DNA of 64,000 nucleotides, taken from positions 1,412,501 through 1,476,500 of the forward strand of contig JAIWZP010000001.1 of NCBI GenBank assembly GCA_025201375.1, written 5' to 3'. A program made the position numbers and the translations under genes. Below are positions 23,421 to 33,305 of this stretch, in pieces (the first letter of the stretch is position 1; the number at the start of each line of letters is the position of its first letter). The notes under the pieces were generated by a model, which had not been told where the DNA came from, ran no database searches, and saw only the letters and a list, made by a program, of their open reading frames with translations. Source of the DNA: Gongronella butleri. Lineage: Eukaryota; Mucoromycota; Mucoromycetes; Mucorales; Cunninghamellaceae.

Positions 23421-24741
23421 TTAAGCGCGGGAGGCGGCGAGCTTTTCCTTGAAGAGGGCCTCAGCGCCGTTCCAGACGGGGGACTCGGCGCGGTTCTTGA
23501 GTGCGAGCATGGTGGGGAGCAAGTCGTGAGAGAACATGTCGGAGGACTCACGGGGAAGGAGGGTGGGCAAGTGATCGATGGAGCAGACATCGAGGGGTGC
23601 GGGGTTAGAGCTGTTGACGGGGACAATGGGCTTGTCAAAGGTGGTGTTGATGCTGTAGACGGGGATGGGGTTGTTGGGGTTGGTGGTATCGCACGAGACG
23701 TCGCAGATGATGGACAGCTTACGGGGGGCGTCAATCAGCTCCTGGGTAATGAAGGGAGGGATCTTTTGGTTCAAATAGATACAATTGATGAACGCGTCGG
23801 CCTCCATGATCTGGGGGAAAGGACCGCCCGCCTTGGTCTCGTTGATGTCCCACTTGATGATGTTTTCCTCGGGAATACCAGCCTTGCGCGCAAAATCGCA
23901 AGCGCCAGTGCCACAGCGACCAAGAGCGCCCATGACCATGACCTTGGGGAACTCGCCATTGTTGGTGGTGACTAGGGGGGGAAAAAAGGCGAGATGAGTC
24001 ACTTTTTTTCCAAAAAAAATAAAAGACAGAAAAAAATACTTACTGGCTTGAGCCAACTTTTCCCTGGTGTAGTTGATGAGGGCGTCCTCGTTGGGGTAGG
24101 GGGTCAATGGGCCGTAAGGGGCGTTGGGCGTCAGGCGTTGATGGCACCAGACATCAATGGCGACCGCGGAGCCCGCGAAGCCGGCCATATAACCAAAAGC
24201 AGCGACACGGCGACCTAAAACGTGTAACAATTTAGTCAGTCAAACCTTGTTTCGTGCCCCCCACTTCTCAGCGTCACGACAAGCATCAAACATCTGCCAA
24301 TGACTCACTCTTGTTTTTTTTTCTCTTTTCCGTGTCCTTACCCTGGGCGTCATTGAGGAATTCCAAGTCCAAAATGGTGCCATTGCCAGCATCGAAGCGC
24401 TGGAGGATCTCCTTCCAGCCGCCTTGGGTCTTGAAGCAGTGAGCAAAGAAGATGTGGGTGTGGTGCAGGGGCGAATCGTCATTTTCGGGCAATTCCTTGA
24501 GGCCAACAATGTAGGAATCGGCCGGGGCATCGGTCTTCCAGCTCAGGGCGTCGACCAGGGGGCAGCCAACCTTGACGTACTCTTCGTCGTCAAAGATGCG
24601 CTGCGTGGAGCGCTCCACGGTGATTTGGAAGCCATTGTCCAACAAGATCTTGGCCGTAGCAGGCGTCAAAGCAGCACGGTGTTCCATGGGCTTGGTTTCG
24701 GCACGGAGCCAGAGATGAGGACCAGTCGCAGTAATAGCCAT
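23421..24741 (-). CDS. LYS1: Saccharopine dehydrogenase (NAD+, L-lysine-forming)
   Basis: Exons 24741-24342, 24214-24044 and 23971-23421 join in phase to 373 residues, the same length as yeast Lys1. The enzyme oxidatively cleaves saccharopine to lysine and 2-oxoglutarate, the last step of the fungal alpha-aminoadipate pathway. Recognised by the N-terminal LRAETKPMEHRAALTP, the substrate-region GYMAGFAGSAVAIDVW, the nucleotide-binding VMGALGRCGTGACDFARKAG (about residues 200-220) and the C-terminal ICDVSCDTTNPNNPIPVYS with CSIDHLPTLLPRESS. All are typical of the family. There is no peroxisomal tail such as SKL; the protein ends ASRA. A TATA box and a TGACTC element lie upstream, the latter matching the core of Gcn4-type sites. 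Confidence 0.95.
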
Positions 24742-24834
24742 TGTGATTGTGTGTGGTTGTGTGGGTGTTTTAAAAAAAAATGTATGACAGAAACAAAGAA
24801 AAAAAGAAAAAAAAGCATCAAAAAATGACGCTCT

Positions 24835-24843
24835 CTTTTTATA
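24835..24843 (-). promoter_or_regulatory. TATA box of LYS1
   Basis: TATAAAAAG on the minus strand, about 95 bp before the LYS1 start codon. A TGACTC core (24940-24945) sits about 200 bp upstream of the start and could bind a Gcn4-like activator; that is inference from the motif only. Confidence 0.5.
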
Positions 24844-24849
24844 TGAAGC

Positions 24850-25438
24850 ATCTGGGCGGAGATCCCCTGCCAAAAGCGCCAACAATCAGACCACCATGCC
24901 CAAATTAGGAATATCGATGGACCCCGCTGCGTCTCATCTTGACTCCATGTCCAAACGATAATCAGCCATCTGCTTTTTTCGTTCAAAAATAGAAAATTGC
25001 AAGAGATCCTTGCCCGTCGCCCCCGATGATCGCAAGGAAGCATCCTTTTCTTCAAGATCGTCTCAAAAATAAAAAATAAAAAAATAGTCTCCTTGACAGC
25101 CCTACGCCTTTTGTTTGTGTACCCGTGAGAGAAACCCAAAAGATCCAAAATGTACAAGTGTCAGCAGAGCCAAAACAAAGTTCACCACGTCAGAAAGAGG
25201 CCGGGCGCATCGGGCGCGTCGCCTGATGCGCCAATGTCAAATCTTCGTGATCTCGGGGAGCACATCTTTTTGCTGACTTTATTTTTTCCGCAAAAAAAAG
25301 GACAATGAGGGGGGAATCGTGGGAGAGCAAAGCCGCATGATGACATGAAAGCCAAGTGAGACAAGACCAAGGAGAGCCCGTGGCGACAGAAAAAAGAAAA
25401 AAAAAAGAAAACGAGAGCGGGGTGGGCAAAAACAGGGC
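24850..25438. other. Intergenic between LYS1 promoter and RAD1 3' end
   Basis: Nothing beyond LYS1 upstream sequence and the RAD1 trailer. A-runs are present, and there is no domain-bearing ORF. Confidence 0.5.
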
Positions 25439-26650
25439 TCAATTCATGTGGCAGGGCAAAATCTGTGCAACAAAAGCAAAATGTCCAACGGAGAATCAGA
25501 TGACGCGCGTGGCAAAAAAAAAAAGGGGGGGCGGGCTCTTACTGTGTATTCAAGATTGGCTTCATCGGTTGCCTTTAAGCGGATTAAGATGCAAAGGACT
25601 CCATCCGTGTTGATCCTCAATGACACCTCACTCGCCTGCTCCACCGCCTTGACGCAATGATTGATGTGGGTATACTGATAGCTAAAAAAAGTTTTTTTTT
25701 TTCAGCGTTTCGTGGCGTGCGCGCGTTTGTACGCGCATCAATTCCGATTTGCCTGCGCCAATTGCCCGAAATTCCGTTTCTTTTTTACCTGTATTGCGCG
25801 GCCTGTGTGCTCTCAAAGCCGATGAATGCCTCGGAATCAAGCGTGAACTCCGTCTAGGAGAGACAAAAATCAGGGGCCGTGTTGTCTTTACGCGTCTTTA
25901 CGAGTTTTTTTTTACCTTGCTTGTGACGCCATTCGCGCCATCACCGTAAAGCATGAAGCATGGGCTTGCAGAGTTCGTTTCTGTCGAATTAAATGCAAAA
26001 ACGACCTTGCTGCACTCTGAATCAAGATCGCCAAAGGCGTCCAGCAACCATTGGGCCTTGATGATGATGCGCTGCGCCGTCTCCTGGTCGTTGATCATGA
26101 AATCCATCGCGTCGGGCTCCGTCTCCAAAGGCGTCACCTTGCAATTGATGACGAGATGCGCCTCCTTGTCCTCCAGCCTAAAATGGGGAAGAAAGGGCAA
26201 AAACAATTGTAAATCAAGCTGATTGGCCGCTCAATTGCGTCTTTTAGCACTTGCATGATCTCCAATGGCGCTCCGGTGCCGCGATAGATGAGACGACAAG
26301 TGTCGTTTGTGCCCATGGCAGGGCCAATCATGCCCAGGCAATCCTGCAGGGTCTGCAGATGGATATCAAAGGACGGAATGTCTTCTGGAAGTCGCCGGTA
26401 TCGCTCAAACAATAGGCGCTTGATAAACACCACGGCTTTCATGTTCTGGTGCTCGGTCGTCATCAGTGTGATACCCTCGTCGTGGAAGTCAAACGTCGCC
26501 GTCTATGCAAAACCGAAAAAAGGGTAAAAACAGGGCCAGACAAACTTCTTTTTTGCTTACCGGCTTGAATTGAACGGCTTTTATAAGGCCCATAAGCAAC
26601 TTGACGCTCTTCAGGGTGCCGTTGAAGGAGACTTGGTCCATGTCGACCAT
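25439..26650 (-). CDS. RAD1: RAD1/Rec1 subunit of the 9-1-1 checkpoint clamp
   Basis: Six exons (26650-26561, 26502-26255, 26177-25916, 25853-25789, 25681-25543, 25462-25439) join to 275 residues, close to human RAD1 (282). The order of family segments is preserved: VSFNGTLKSVKLLMGLIKAVQF, TATFDFHDEGITLM, FIKRLLFERYRR with HLQTLQDCLGMIG, CRLIYRGTGAPLEIM, INCKVTPLE, AFGDLDSECSKVVF, and the clamp-type end YTILPCHMN. Rad1 forms the heterotrimeric sliding clamp with Hus1 and Rad9, loaded at DNA damage. The second intron begins GCAAGT: only this GC donor restores frame and gives GAPLEIM-LEDKEAH. The final exon is just 24 nt. The gene shares a short divergent promoter with NOB1. Confidence 0.85.
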
Positions 26651-26868
26651 AAAGAATAGAAAAATGGGGGAGAAAAAGAGAAGCGCAATGAGAAAAAAAA
26701 AAAAAAAAAAGCGCGCCTGCAGATTTCATTTTTATAGTGAGGGCCAATCCTCGACTCCAATTGGCCGGAGCGGGGCTGCGCCAACAGCAGAAAGAGAGGC
26801 TGGGTGGCTGACTCCTTTTTTTTCTTGTCTTCACACTTTTTTAAACTTTTTTTTTCATACACCTTGCC
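26651..26868. promoter_or_regulatory. Divergent RAD1/NOB1 promoter with TATA and CCAAT elements
   Basis: Only 218 bp separate the two start codons. On the RAD1 side TATAAAAAT (26736-26728, minus strand) lies about 80 bp before its ATG. CCAAT and ATTGG elements follow at about 26744-26762. The NOB1 side is a T-rich tract directly before its ATG. Shared regulation is possible but not shown. Confidence 0.55.
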
Positions 26869-28420
26869 ATGGCTGATTCGACTGCCCGTGTCAAGCACCT
26901 GGTGATCGACACCAACGCAATTATCAATGGCGTGTCGCTCAAGGATGCTGCCGAGCATTTTTACACTTGCCCCGAGGTGCTTGCAGAAGTGCGCAGCGCC
27001 CACTCCAAAGACTACCTTACCCGCCTGCCATTCGAGATCCAACTCGACCAGCCGTCCGAGGAGGCTGTCAAAGCAGGTACGTCTTCAATTGACTCCAGAG
27101 GAGCGTGCAATGCAGACAATTCACCCTTTGTTTTCTTCGTTTTCTGCGTTTTTTTCTCTAGTCATTCAATTTGCCAAGCAGACTGGTGACTATGCGTCCC
27201 TATCGATGCCCGATATCAAGGTGATTGCCCTCACTTACTCGCTCGAAGCCAAGCACAATGGCATTGATCACATTCGCACCGAGCCCGTCAAGGTAAAAAG
27301 TGAAATTGACAAGAAAATACGAATATTTAGCTCATTTTTGGTTAATTTTTTTCTTTAGAACCGCCCCAATGGCACGCTGGGCAGCGCGCCGCCTCCTTAC
27401 CAACCAAAGACGATCACCACGGTGGCCGTCGACGACGATGGCTGGGAGATTGCCGGCTCTGCGCGCAAGGAGACGCTGAAAAAGAAGAACAAGAAGAATT
27501 ACAACAAGAAAAAGGCGCAGAATGCCGTCCAGGTCGCTGTGACGCCCAAGGATGAGCCCAAGGAAGAGGCCATTGAGCAGGCTCAAGAAGTGAAAAAGGA
27601 GGAACCCATTGAAGCGCCAAAGGAAGAGGTTCAAAAGCAGCCCAAGGAAGAAGTGGCCATCGAGCAAGCCGTCAGCAGCAGCAGCGGCGGCAGCAACGAC
27701 CAGTCTGTGGATCAATTGGCGCAAGGGGTGCAAGATGTGGTGATTGAGACGGAGCCTCCATTGGACGATGAAGAAGATGACGGTGAATGGATCACGCCCG
27801 AGAATCTCGATGAATTCCGTGCAGCCGCTCTCGGTGTCACGCCCGCGGATTACCAGCGCCTGAACACGATGGACGTGGCGTGTATGACCAACGATTTCGC
27901 CATGCAGAACGTGCTGCTACAGATGAACATGAATCTGGTGTCCACTGGCGGCCATCGTATCACCAAAATCAAGAATTGGGTGCTGCGGTGCCACGGCTGT
28001 TTCTCAGTGACCAGCGATATGGAGCGCAAATTCTGCCCGAAATGCGGCGGCGCGACTTTGACGCGTGTTTCGTGCTCGACAAACAGCAATGGCACCGTCC
28101 GCTACCATTTGAAGCACGGCCATTCGTACAATCTGCGCGGCACCGTGTTCAGTATGCCCAATCCAAAGGGCGGACGCGTCCACAACAACATTGTGCTGCG
28201 CGAGGACCAGCGCGAGTATGTCAAGGCAAAGGAAACACAGTCCAAGAAGAAACTCGTCGACATGTTCGATCCAGACTTTATCCCCATCTACGGCAGCAAA
28301 ACAGGCGAACGCGATCTCAACAACAACATGTTTGGCACAGACGTCATCGGCTCCGGCAGACGCAACCCCAATCAATCGCGCAAGCGCACAGGAAAGAAGA
28401 AACAGCCTTCTCTGTTTTAA
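26869..28420 (+). CDS. NOB1: NOB1 endonuclease (18S rRNA site D processing)
   Basis: Exons 26869-27076, 27162-27292 and 27359-28420 give 466 residues (yeast Nob1 459). The N-terminus VKHLVIDTNAIINGV is a PIN nuclease domain with its first catalytic Asp. A Lys/Glu-rich linker follows. The C-terminal zinc ribbon has C324-x2-C327 and C339-x2-C342 (CHGC, CPKC), then the conserved FSMPNPKGGRVHNNI and EDQREY segments. Nob1 matures 20S pre-rRNA to 18S in cytoplasmic pre-40S particles. It is divergent from RAD1. AATAAA lies near 28490. Confidence 0.95.
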
Positions 28421-29381
28421 TTCTTTTTTTTTCTTTTTCATCCCTATTTTTGTAGCATAACTCGCATCCATTCCTTTTTAAATACGAAAATAAAGCCATT
28501 GATTCCAACAAATGCGGTCGTACCTGCGTTATTTTTACGAGACATGATGAGAAAAATTAAAATAAAGGAAGAAAGATGGTTGTGCGCCATCCATTCCTGC
28601 CTGGATTACTTGGCCAGTCATCAAACTTCTCTGGATGTGCGATCGGTCAGCAAGTTTGATGGCACTTTTGATGGAGACTTGCTGAAAAAGAGCGCTTTTT
28701 TGCATTTTTAATCGTTTGACCAGGCATGATCCAAGTGCAACTCTGATGTATTGCATCATTGAGAGCTGGAAAGTCATTTTGAATGGTGGAAAAGCTCAAA
28801 AAGGATTTGAGGTTTACGACTCGTATAGTACAAAATCGACAATTCAAGGTCCTGTCGCGTTTTTTTTTTTTATAAAAAGATGCCAGTTTGCCTCTTTCTT
28901 TCGCAGCACCTCATTATCCCTATTATTTTTAAACACGAGAGGAAGGCCAAACCGCTACCCGGGCCGCGTTATTTTAAGCCCAAAGCGCCAGGAGATCCCA
29001 GGAAGACGTAAAATCAGCACTTTCTCCTATTTTTTGGTCACCATGCTCGCTTCCAATTCCTTTTTAAATAAAAAGGGTACACTGTTGCTGTCAGCATGAA
29101 TCCCATGCCGCCTGTCTTTACCAGCTACGAGGCAGATAAGAGGCAAATGAGTGGCAAAAACAAAGAAATTAAGCAAATCATGAATTGATTTCTCGAATTG
29201 TCGAGCGAGTTGTTGTGGGGTGATTTATTTATCTCAGTCTAGATATTTGACAAGATGCAAGGAAGCATCCCGTACGTGGAGCGAGAGAGAGGGAACATTG
29301 GGATGCTGGGGTGAGAGAGGGAGTCGATTGGGTGTCATGGAAAGCGGTCCATTTGGTTGTCAATGGGGAAAAGGACGCTTT
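28421..29381. other. Intergenic, no gene recognised
   Basis: Holds the NOB1 trailer. A stretch near 29021-29076 resembles part of that trailer (both contain 'attcctttttaaata' after a similar lead-in), which might be a small duplication. Otherwise there are only short ORFs without domains. Confidence 0.45.
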
Positions 29382-29549
29382 TTACTGCTTGCTCGCCTCC
29401 AACTTGGCGTAGTAGGCATCGCGGCGCTGGACGTTGGGAATGTGGTAGAGGTTCCACCAGATAGCGCCACCGACGGCACCGAGACCGAGGGAAATGGTGA
29501 TATCCTTGATGAAGAGCTTCTTGAGCTTGCCGGTGATGGGAGCAACCAT
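29382..29549 (-). CDS. COX9: Cytochrome c oxidase subunit VIIa (Cox9/COX7A type)
   Basis: A single exon of 55 residues. It starts MVAPITGKLKKLFIKDI, has one membrane segment (about 18-38, LGLGAVGGAIWWNLY), and ends in a charged tail YYAKLEASKQ. Yeast Cox9 (59 residues) has the same plan, with APITG near the start and a KREKFYAEL-like tail. This is a nuclear-encoded, single-pass accessory subunit of complex IV in the inner mitochondrial membrane, without a cleaved presequence. An in-frame ATG six codons upstream is possible, but the homology begins at the chosen one. Its promoter carries several CCAAT elements. Confidence 0.8.
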   Translation of the reverse strand: MVAPITGKLKKLFIKDITISLGLGAVGGAIWWNLYHIPNVQRRDAYYAKLEASKQ

Positions 29550-29721
29550 GGTTGAAAATGTAAGCAAAAGTGAAAAAGAGGAAAAAAGAGAAGGGTTGGC
29601 TTGTTGTGTTTTGCGAATCGGCCCATTTTTTTTTCTTTTTTTTCATTTTGGACAATTTGTGACGGCAAGTTGCGAGGGGTGGTCCGCCCCAAGCCCATGG
29701 GTCTTTTTTTTTCGGCCCGGG

Positions 29722-29803
29722 CCAATCGCAAGTCGGGCCATTGGACCAGCCAATGGCCGCGCACCGTCACACTTTGGCTGAAACATCACGCCTCACTGCC
29801 AAT
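29722..29803. promoter_or_regulatory. Four CCAAT-type elements upstream of the COX7A-like gene
   Basis: CCAAT at 29722-29726, 29750-29754 and 29799-29803, and ATTGG at 29740-29744. They lie 170-255 bp upstream of the COX7A-like ATG and 350-430 bp from the divergent VPS1 ATG. CCAAT boxes are bound by the Hap2/3/5 complex, which drives respiratory genes in fungi; use here is inference. Confidence 0.45.
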
Positions 29804-30153
29804 CGCGCCTCGCTCGGCTTGAATGATTGTACAAGCGCCATCAATGGCCCGAATTTGTGCGATGGAAGCGCGTAAAGATTCAATAAAAAAGCTCCCCCTA
29901 GCTGGGATGGCCTCAGGTTGCCATGGCAACATAAAAATCAATTAAAACCATCAAAATCATCAAAAACAAGCACAGTGGCCCGGTCATGCTGCCAATTGCC
30001 CAAACGGTTACACAAAAGCGATTCGCCTCGAGTGGCAATAAAGAGTGTGCCCTTTTTTTTTTTTTTTGCGTGCCTCTTTTTTCCCTTCTTTCCCTTTTTC
30101 AACCACGCCGCCGGGCCCTCGTTCTCGGTGTTTTTTTCTTTTTTATTTATTTG

Positions 30154-32949
30154 ATGGACGATCTGATCAAGCTCACCAACAAGTTGCAGACGGTGGTGTC
30201 GTCTGTGAATGCGCATGATACACTGGACCTTCCACAGATAGTGGTTGTCGGTTCGCAAAGCGCCGGCAAGTCGTCTGTGCTTGAGAACCTGGTGCAGCGT
30301 GATTTCCTGCCGCGTGGAAGTGGCATCGTTACCCGCCGGCCCTTGATTTTGCAGCTGGTGACTCTGCGGCAGCCGGATGCCCACGAGTATGGCGAGTTTT
30401 TGCACACGCAGGACAAGAAATTCTTTGATTTTGCCGAAATTCGGCAGGAAATCGTGCGTGAGACCAGCCGCCTTGCCGGCGACAACAAGGGCATCTCGCG
30501 CATGCCCATCCATCTGCGCATTTACTCGCCAAGGGTCCTTACACTCACGCTCGTCGATCTGCCCGGCTTGACAAAGGTAAAAGAGCAACAAAAGCAAGAA
30601 AAAGACATGAATTCAGGGACCCCCAAAATGGACACCACGTGCTCACGCTCCCCCTTGTTGTCTCATTTTTACCTCAAATGTCACTAGATTCCCATTGGTA
30701 AGAAAAACATTGAGCCAGGAACAAAGCGTAAATGAGGAAAATCACGGATATTGACGCGTTTCTTCCTGTAGGTGACCAGCCGAGCGACATTGAGAAGCAA
30801 ATCCGCACTCTGGTGATGGACTATATCAGCAAGCCCAACAGGTAAAATAAAAAAAAGTGGCCGCATGGCAAAAAAAAAAAAAAAAAAAAGTGATCAAATC
30901 GCTCATTTTTTGCGTTTTTAGTATCATTCTTGCCGTGACACCGGCCAACATGGATCTTGTCAACTCGGACAGCTTGAAATTAGCGCGCCAAGTCGATCCT
31001 GAGGGTAAGAATCCGGGTAACCCAGGGGGCGATTGGGCTGACATTGACATTTGCGCCCTCCCCCTTTTTTTTTGTCATTCAATAGGCAAGCGCACAATTG
31101 GTGTGTTGTCCAAGCTGGACTTGATGGATGCGGGGACGAACGCTCTCGATGTGCTTGCGGGCCGTGCGTACCCCTTGAAACTTGGATTTATTGGCGTGGT
31201 GAACCGCAGCCAGCAGGATATTTTGACGAACAAGCCGATGGCCGACGCGGTCAAGGCGGAGAACGACTTTTTCATGCAGCACCCGTCGTACCGCGCCATT
31301 GTCAAGCAGTGCGGCACGCAATACTTGGCCAAGCAGCTCAATCAGATCCTATTCCACCATATCAAAGACAAACTGCCTGAATTGCGCACCAAGCTCAGCA
31401 CGCTCATCAGCCAAACCCAGCACGAATTGAATCAGTATGGCGACCCCGTCCTCACGAGCGGCACTATGCACCGAGTAAAAAAAGAAAAGAGAAAAAAAAT
31501 TCAGAAAAAAAATTGACAAGCGGCTCAATTTTTGTTTTCTCCTTGTTTTCGCAGGGTTCGTTGATTCTGCGTCTGCTGACCAAATTTGCCAATGACTTTG
31601 TCGCCGCGATTGACGGCACGTCGAGCGAAATGTCCACCAAGGAGCTGTAAGCAAGCAAAGAATGGCTACGACAAGCGGCATTTGCTCACCTTTTCGTTTT
31701 TTTAGCTGCGGCGGCGCGCGTATTTATTACATTTTCAATCACGTCTTTGGCAATGCGTTGCTTGCGATCCCACCGTGCGCGAATTTGACCAACCAGGACA
31801 TCCGCACGGCGATCCGCAACTCGACGGGCCCACGCCCATCGCTTTTTGTGCCTGAAATTGCGTTTGACCTGCTTGTTAAGCCGCAAATCAAGCTGCTCGA
31901 GACCCCAAGTTTGCGATGTGTCGAGCTCGTCTATGAAGAACTCATGAAGATTTGTCACAATGCCGGTGATAAGGTAAGGGAAAAAAAGGCAAAAGAGTAA
32001 AAAAAAATCTCATTTTCTCCCTTCGTTTTAGGAATTGATGCGATACCCCAAGCTCCATGGCAAGCTGATTGAAGTTGTGGCGGAATTGCTGCGCGAGCGG
32101 CTTGGCCCGACGTCGAGCTTTGTGGAGAGTCTGATTGCGATTGAGCGCGCGTATATCAACACGAATCACCAGGATTTCATGGGGGCAGCTGGTGCAATGA
32201 CGAGCATGGAATTGACGCGCAAGAAGAAACTGTCGACGCCCAAGCAGTCGCGCAAACTGTCGCGGCAGCCTAGCACGGGCAGCATCAGCAGCACGATCAT
32301 GCAGCAACAGCAGCAGCTCGTGCATAAGCCCAATGGCATGGTCAATGGCACATCGGCGACGCATGATGGCGACGACGCGCACCATGATTCGTTCCTTCAT
32401 TATTTCTTTGGAGGTGCTGGCAAGACCGACCGCCCTGCTCTCACGACACCCGAGATGTCGACAGGTATGACCAATGGCGCGCCCGTGCTGTCTGTCAGCA
32501 GCATGGTTGAGGCCGAGCTCGACAAAAAGATGGAGGACGTCTCGTTGCAATCCGACGATCCTACGTACCCGGCGACGGACCGCGAGGAAATGGAAACACA
32601 GCTGATCCGTAAGAGAAAAAAAAAAAAAAAACGAAAGAAATGCCTCGTTTTGACGCCATTGCCTCGTCTTTTTTTTCCCTTAAAAAACAATTTAGGCACG
32701 CTGATCACCAACTACTTTGGCATTGTACGAAAAAATGTGCAAGACATGGTGCCCAAGGCTGTGATGCACCTGCTGGTCAATCATTCTCGTGAGACGGTGC
32801 AAAACAGGCTAGTGACATCATTGTACAAGCGCGAATTGTTTGACGAGCTCCTCCAGGAAGACGAGGCCATGTCCCTGGAACGCGCTAAATGCAAGCAATT
32901 ACTCGATGTGTACAAGCAAGCGTTTGAAATCATCAACAACACCATGTAG
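30154..32949 (+). CDS. VPS1: Dynamin-related GTPase, Vps1 type
   Basis: Nine exons in phase give 721 residues: 30154-30576, 30688-30697, 30772-30841, 30922-31004, 31086-31474, 31555-31646, 31706-31973, 32032-32608, 32696-32949. The GTPase domain has GSQSAGKSS (33-41), [13 protein letters not shown] (135-138), and SKLD (204-207) in place of the usual TKLD. Then follow the dynamin middle domain ([23 protein letters not shown]), a Ser/Gln-rich variable insert with FFGGAGK, and a C-terminal GED ([16 protein letters not shown]). There is no PH or proline-rich domain. [20 protein letters not shown] and overall length fit Vps1 better than Dnm1. Vps1 acts in vacuolar sorting, endocytosis and peroxisome division. 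Exon 2 is only 10 nt. Confidence 0.9.
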
Positions 32950-33305
32950 ATTACCCCCCTTTTTTTATTCTTTTCTTTTATCCTCATTTTTTTTGCCTCG
33001 CGCTTTCATCTTGCCTGTACACATGTAGAACCATTGGAAATAAAAACACCAGCTCTTTTTATCAAAAATGGCCCCTAATTGCATGTGACACCGTGGAACG
33101 CCAAAGTAAATGACGAATTAATGGTCCCTGCCTGGCAATGGAACCTTATTTCATTGAGTCTAGAGCGCAAGGCACAAAAAAATTGGCCTTTAGATTTTTT
33201 AATCTCTTTTGTTCTCGAATTCCATTTCATACTTTTTGCTTTTTTTTTTCTTCTTTTTCTATATTTCTGCTTTTTTTTCATTTCGACGGCACTGTTTCTT
33301 TTCTC
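32950..33305. other. Intergenic
   Basis: VPS1 trailer with AATAAA near 33041, then the T-rich leader of the next gene. No further feature is seen. Confidence 0.6.
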
